From contig DLGN01000151.1 in the NCBI GenBank assembly GCA_002482715.1, positions 1,870-7,696 of the forward strand: 5,827 nt of DNA, given 5' to 3'. Shown here piece after piece: positions 5,208 to 5,827 of this stretch. Under the pieces are notes generated by a model, which saw only the letters and a list, made by a program, of their open reading frames with translations, was not told where the DNA came from and made no database searches. Position 1 is the first letter of the stretch. Every line of letters begins with the position of its first letter. The DNA is from Oxalobacteraceae bacterium UBA7693 (GTDB taxonomy: Bacteria > Pseudomonadota > Gammaproteobacteria > Burkholderiales > Burkholderiaceae_D). The translations under genes were made by a program, and so were the position numbers.

Positions 5208-5208
5208 C

Positions 5209-5221
5209 ACTGAATGTCAGT
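5209..5221. promoter_or_regulatory. Small palindrome in the recombinase leader
   Basis: ACTGA (5209-5213) and TCAGT (5217-5221) are perfect inverted arms around ATG. It lies at the predicted rightward transcription start and just before the ribosome binding site. It could be an operator half-pair or a minor hairpin; the arms are short enough that chance is possible. Confidence 0.3.
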
Positions 5222-5222
5222 A

Positions 5223-5227
5223 AGGAG
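5223..5227 (+). promoter_or_regulatory. Ribosome binding site deciding the GTG start
   Basis: AGGAG is 7 bases upstream of GTG 5235-5237, ideal spacing. The in-frame ATG at 5214 has no such signal, and the ATG at 5228 is in another frame that ends after 38 codons. This fixes the recombinase start at the GTG. Confidence 0.75.
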
Positions 5228-5234
5228 ATGGGAA

Positions 5235-5827
5235 GTGAGTCACTTAAAGCTATGGTCTGCGGTAGAAAAGACAGACCTTCAATTCACAAAGGCAGTAAAC
5301 CAGCGCGGCGGATATACAGCTATCAGCCCACAGTACCAGCTTAAAACAGCCACAGAGCAGTTTGGGCCGTACGGCGCAGGATTTGGCCTGTGTCAGTCTG
5401 ATTTAGATTTCAGCTTGATTAGCATTAATCATGTTGTGATCCACAAAGCTGTTTTCTTTTACGTGATTGACGGCAAGCGCCATGAATTCCCAATCACAAA
5501 CGCCATTGAGATGGCGCGCACAACCAAAGACGGCAAGCTGATTGTTGATATTGACTTTGCAAAGAAGGTCGAGACAAACACTGTAAGTAAAGCGCTGTCA
5601 AAGCTTGGGTTTAATGCTGATGTGTTCCTTGGCTTGATGGAAGATAACAGCTATCTGCAAGAGCTGAGCAACGAGATTGCCATTCAGAAAGCCGACGACA
5701 AAGACGCTGAAATCATCAAACAGCGCCTTGAGCATGATGAATGGAAAATTAAAGAGCTGGCGACATACCCAAGCCTGAAAACCATTAATGCTCTGGACAC
5801 GGTTTACAAGGGTCATGTGCGACACAG
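5235..5827 (+). CDS. Probable single-strand annealing recombinase (Rad52/Erf-like), partial
   Basis: The GTG-started frame is open for 197 codons and runs off the right edge with no stop. The protein begins VSHLKLWSAVEKTDLQFTK, then has YTAISPQYQLKTATEQFGPYGAGFGL (about 28-53), a beta-rich segment (NHVVIHKAVFFYVIDGKRHEFP, 65-86), and VETNTVSKALSKLGFNADVFLG (113-134), followed by a charged helical region. The KATE-x-FGP-x-G-x-G-type segment and the TxxVSKALSKLGF-x-ADV-x-LG segment resemble phage Rad52/Erf-type annealing proteins, which coat single strands and pair complementary DNA. By position it is the counterpart of lambda Red beta or P22 Erf, transcribed away from the replication operon, with NinB as a likely loading partner. 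Family assignment is from pattern memory; the reading frame itself is certain. The last residues and any exonuclease partner lie outside the window. Confidence 0.68.
   Translation, partial: MSHLKLWSAVEKTDLQFTKAVNQRGGYTAISPQYQLKTATEQFGPYGAGFGLCQSDLDFSLISINHVVIHKAVFFYVIDGKRHEFPITNAIEMARTTKDGKLIVDIDFAKKVETNTVSKALSKLGFNADVFLGLMEDNSYLQELSNEIAIQKADDKDAEIIKQRLEHDEWKIKELATYPSLKTINALDTVYKGHVRH

Larger units (their letters stand above)
5171..5209. promoter_or_regulatory. Inverted-repeat operator candidate spanning both promoters
   Basis: TGTTGAC (5171-5177) and GTCAACA (5203-5209) form a perfect 7-bp inverted repeat with centres 32 bp apart, about three helical turns. Each arm contains most of the -35 box of one promoter, so a protein bound to the arms would block both. 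Part of the symmetry is a consequence of two similar -35 boxes, but the match extends beyond them by two bases (TG). The neighbouring ribbon-helix-helix protein is the obvious candidate binder. Confidence 0.5.

Noticed and set aside
5214..5216. In-frame ATG upstream of the recombinase GTG
   Set aside because: It has no ribosome binding site, whereas AGGAG is ideally placed for GTG 5235; it sits in the loop of a small palindrome near the predicted transcription start.
5598..5825. 75-codon minus-strand frame at the right edge
   Set aside because: It is antisense to the conserved recombinase frame and is hydrophobic in the manner of a shadow frame.
1..5827. CRISPR array or insertion sequence
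   Set aside because: No spaced identical repeats of suitable length, no transposase and no terminal inverted repeats were seen.

Overview
This window looks like the early recombination and replication region of a tailed, lambda-like phage or prophage of a gammaproteobacterium. The evidence is the gene content and order: NinG, NinB, a DnaB-type helicase, a small loader-like protein, an O-like initiator and a ribbon-helix-helix regulator, packed head to tail with short overlaps. Base composition is moderately AT-rich by eye. The host genus cannot be named from this sequence alone.

Almost all genes lie on the minus strand and read right to left. Transcription order is: ribbon-helix-helix protein (4889-5146), O-like initiator (4054-4878), P-like/helicase-loader candidate (3549-4067), DnaB helicase (2219-3556), a 51-residue small ORF (2064-2219), a Cys-rich zinc-ribbon-like protein (1843-2064), possibly a 20-codon ORF (1788-1850), NinB (1397-1801), a non-coding structured gap with a terminator-like hairpin (1250-1396), an AP2/HNH-type selfish-gene-like protein (617-1249), and NinG (19-630). 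From the initiator through NinB, neighbouring genes overlap by 1 to 14 bases. On the plus strand, one gene runs out of the right edge: a GTG-started probable single-strand annealing recombinase (5235 to beyond 5827).

The divergent control region (5147-5234) is very compact. A rightward and a leftward sigma-70-type promoter are superimposed on the same roughly 35 bp. Their -35 boxes lie largely in the two arms of a perfect 7-bp inverted repeat. The layout mirrors a lambda immunity region in which pL and pR have collapsed onto each other with no repressor gene between them; the ribbon-helix-helix protein is the only regulator candidate in the window.

The initiator gene carries a candidate origin, as lambda O does. 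It has two arrays, each of three CGCGT repeats spaced exactly 11 bp apart. The repeats occupy all three codon phases, so the protein sequence does not explain them. Nearby are an AT-rich stretch and a 54-base uninterrupted homopurine/homopyrimidine tract. Together the initiator, loader and helicase would form a nearly self-contained replication-initiation set, and the annealing protein, NinB and NinG would supply recombination. No wholly new defence or mobile system is evident. The most interesting signals are the 11-bp iteron arrays, the superimposed promoters, the competing RNA structures in the nin region, and a local excess of CCCGGG.
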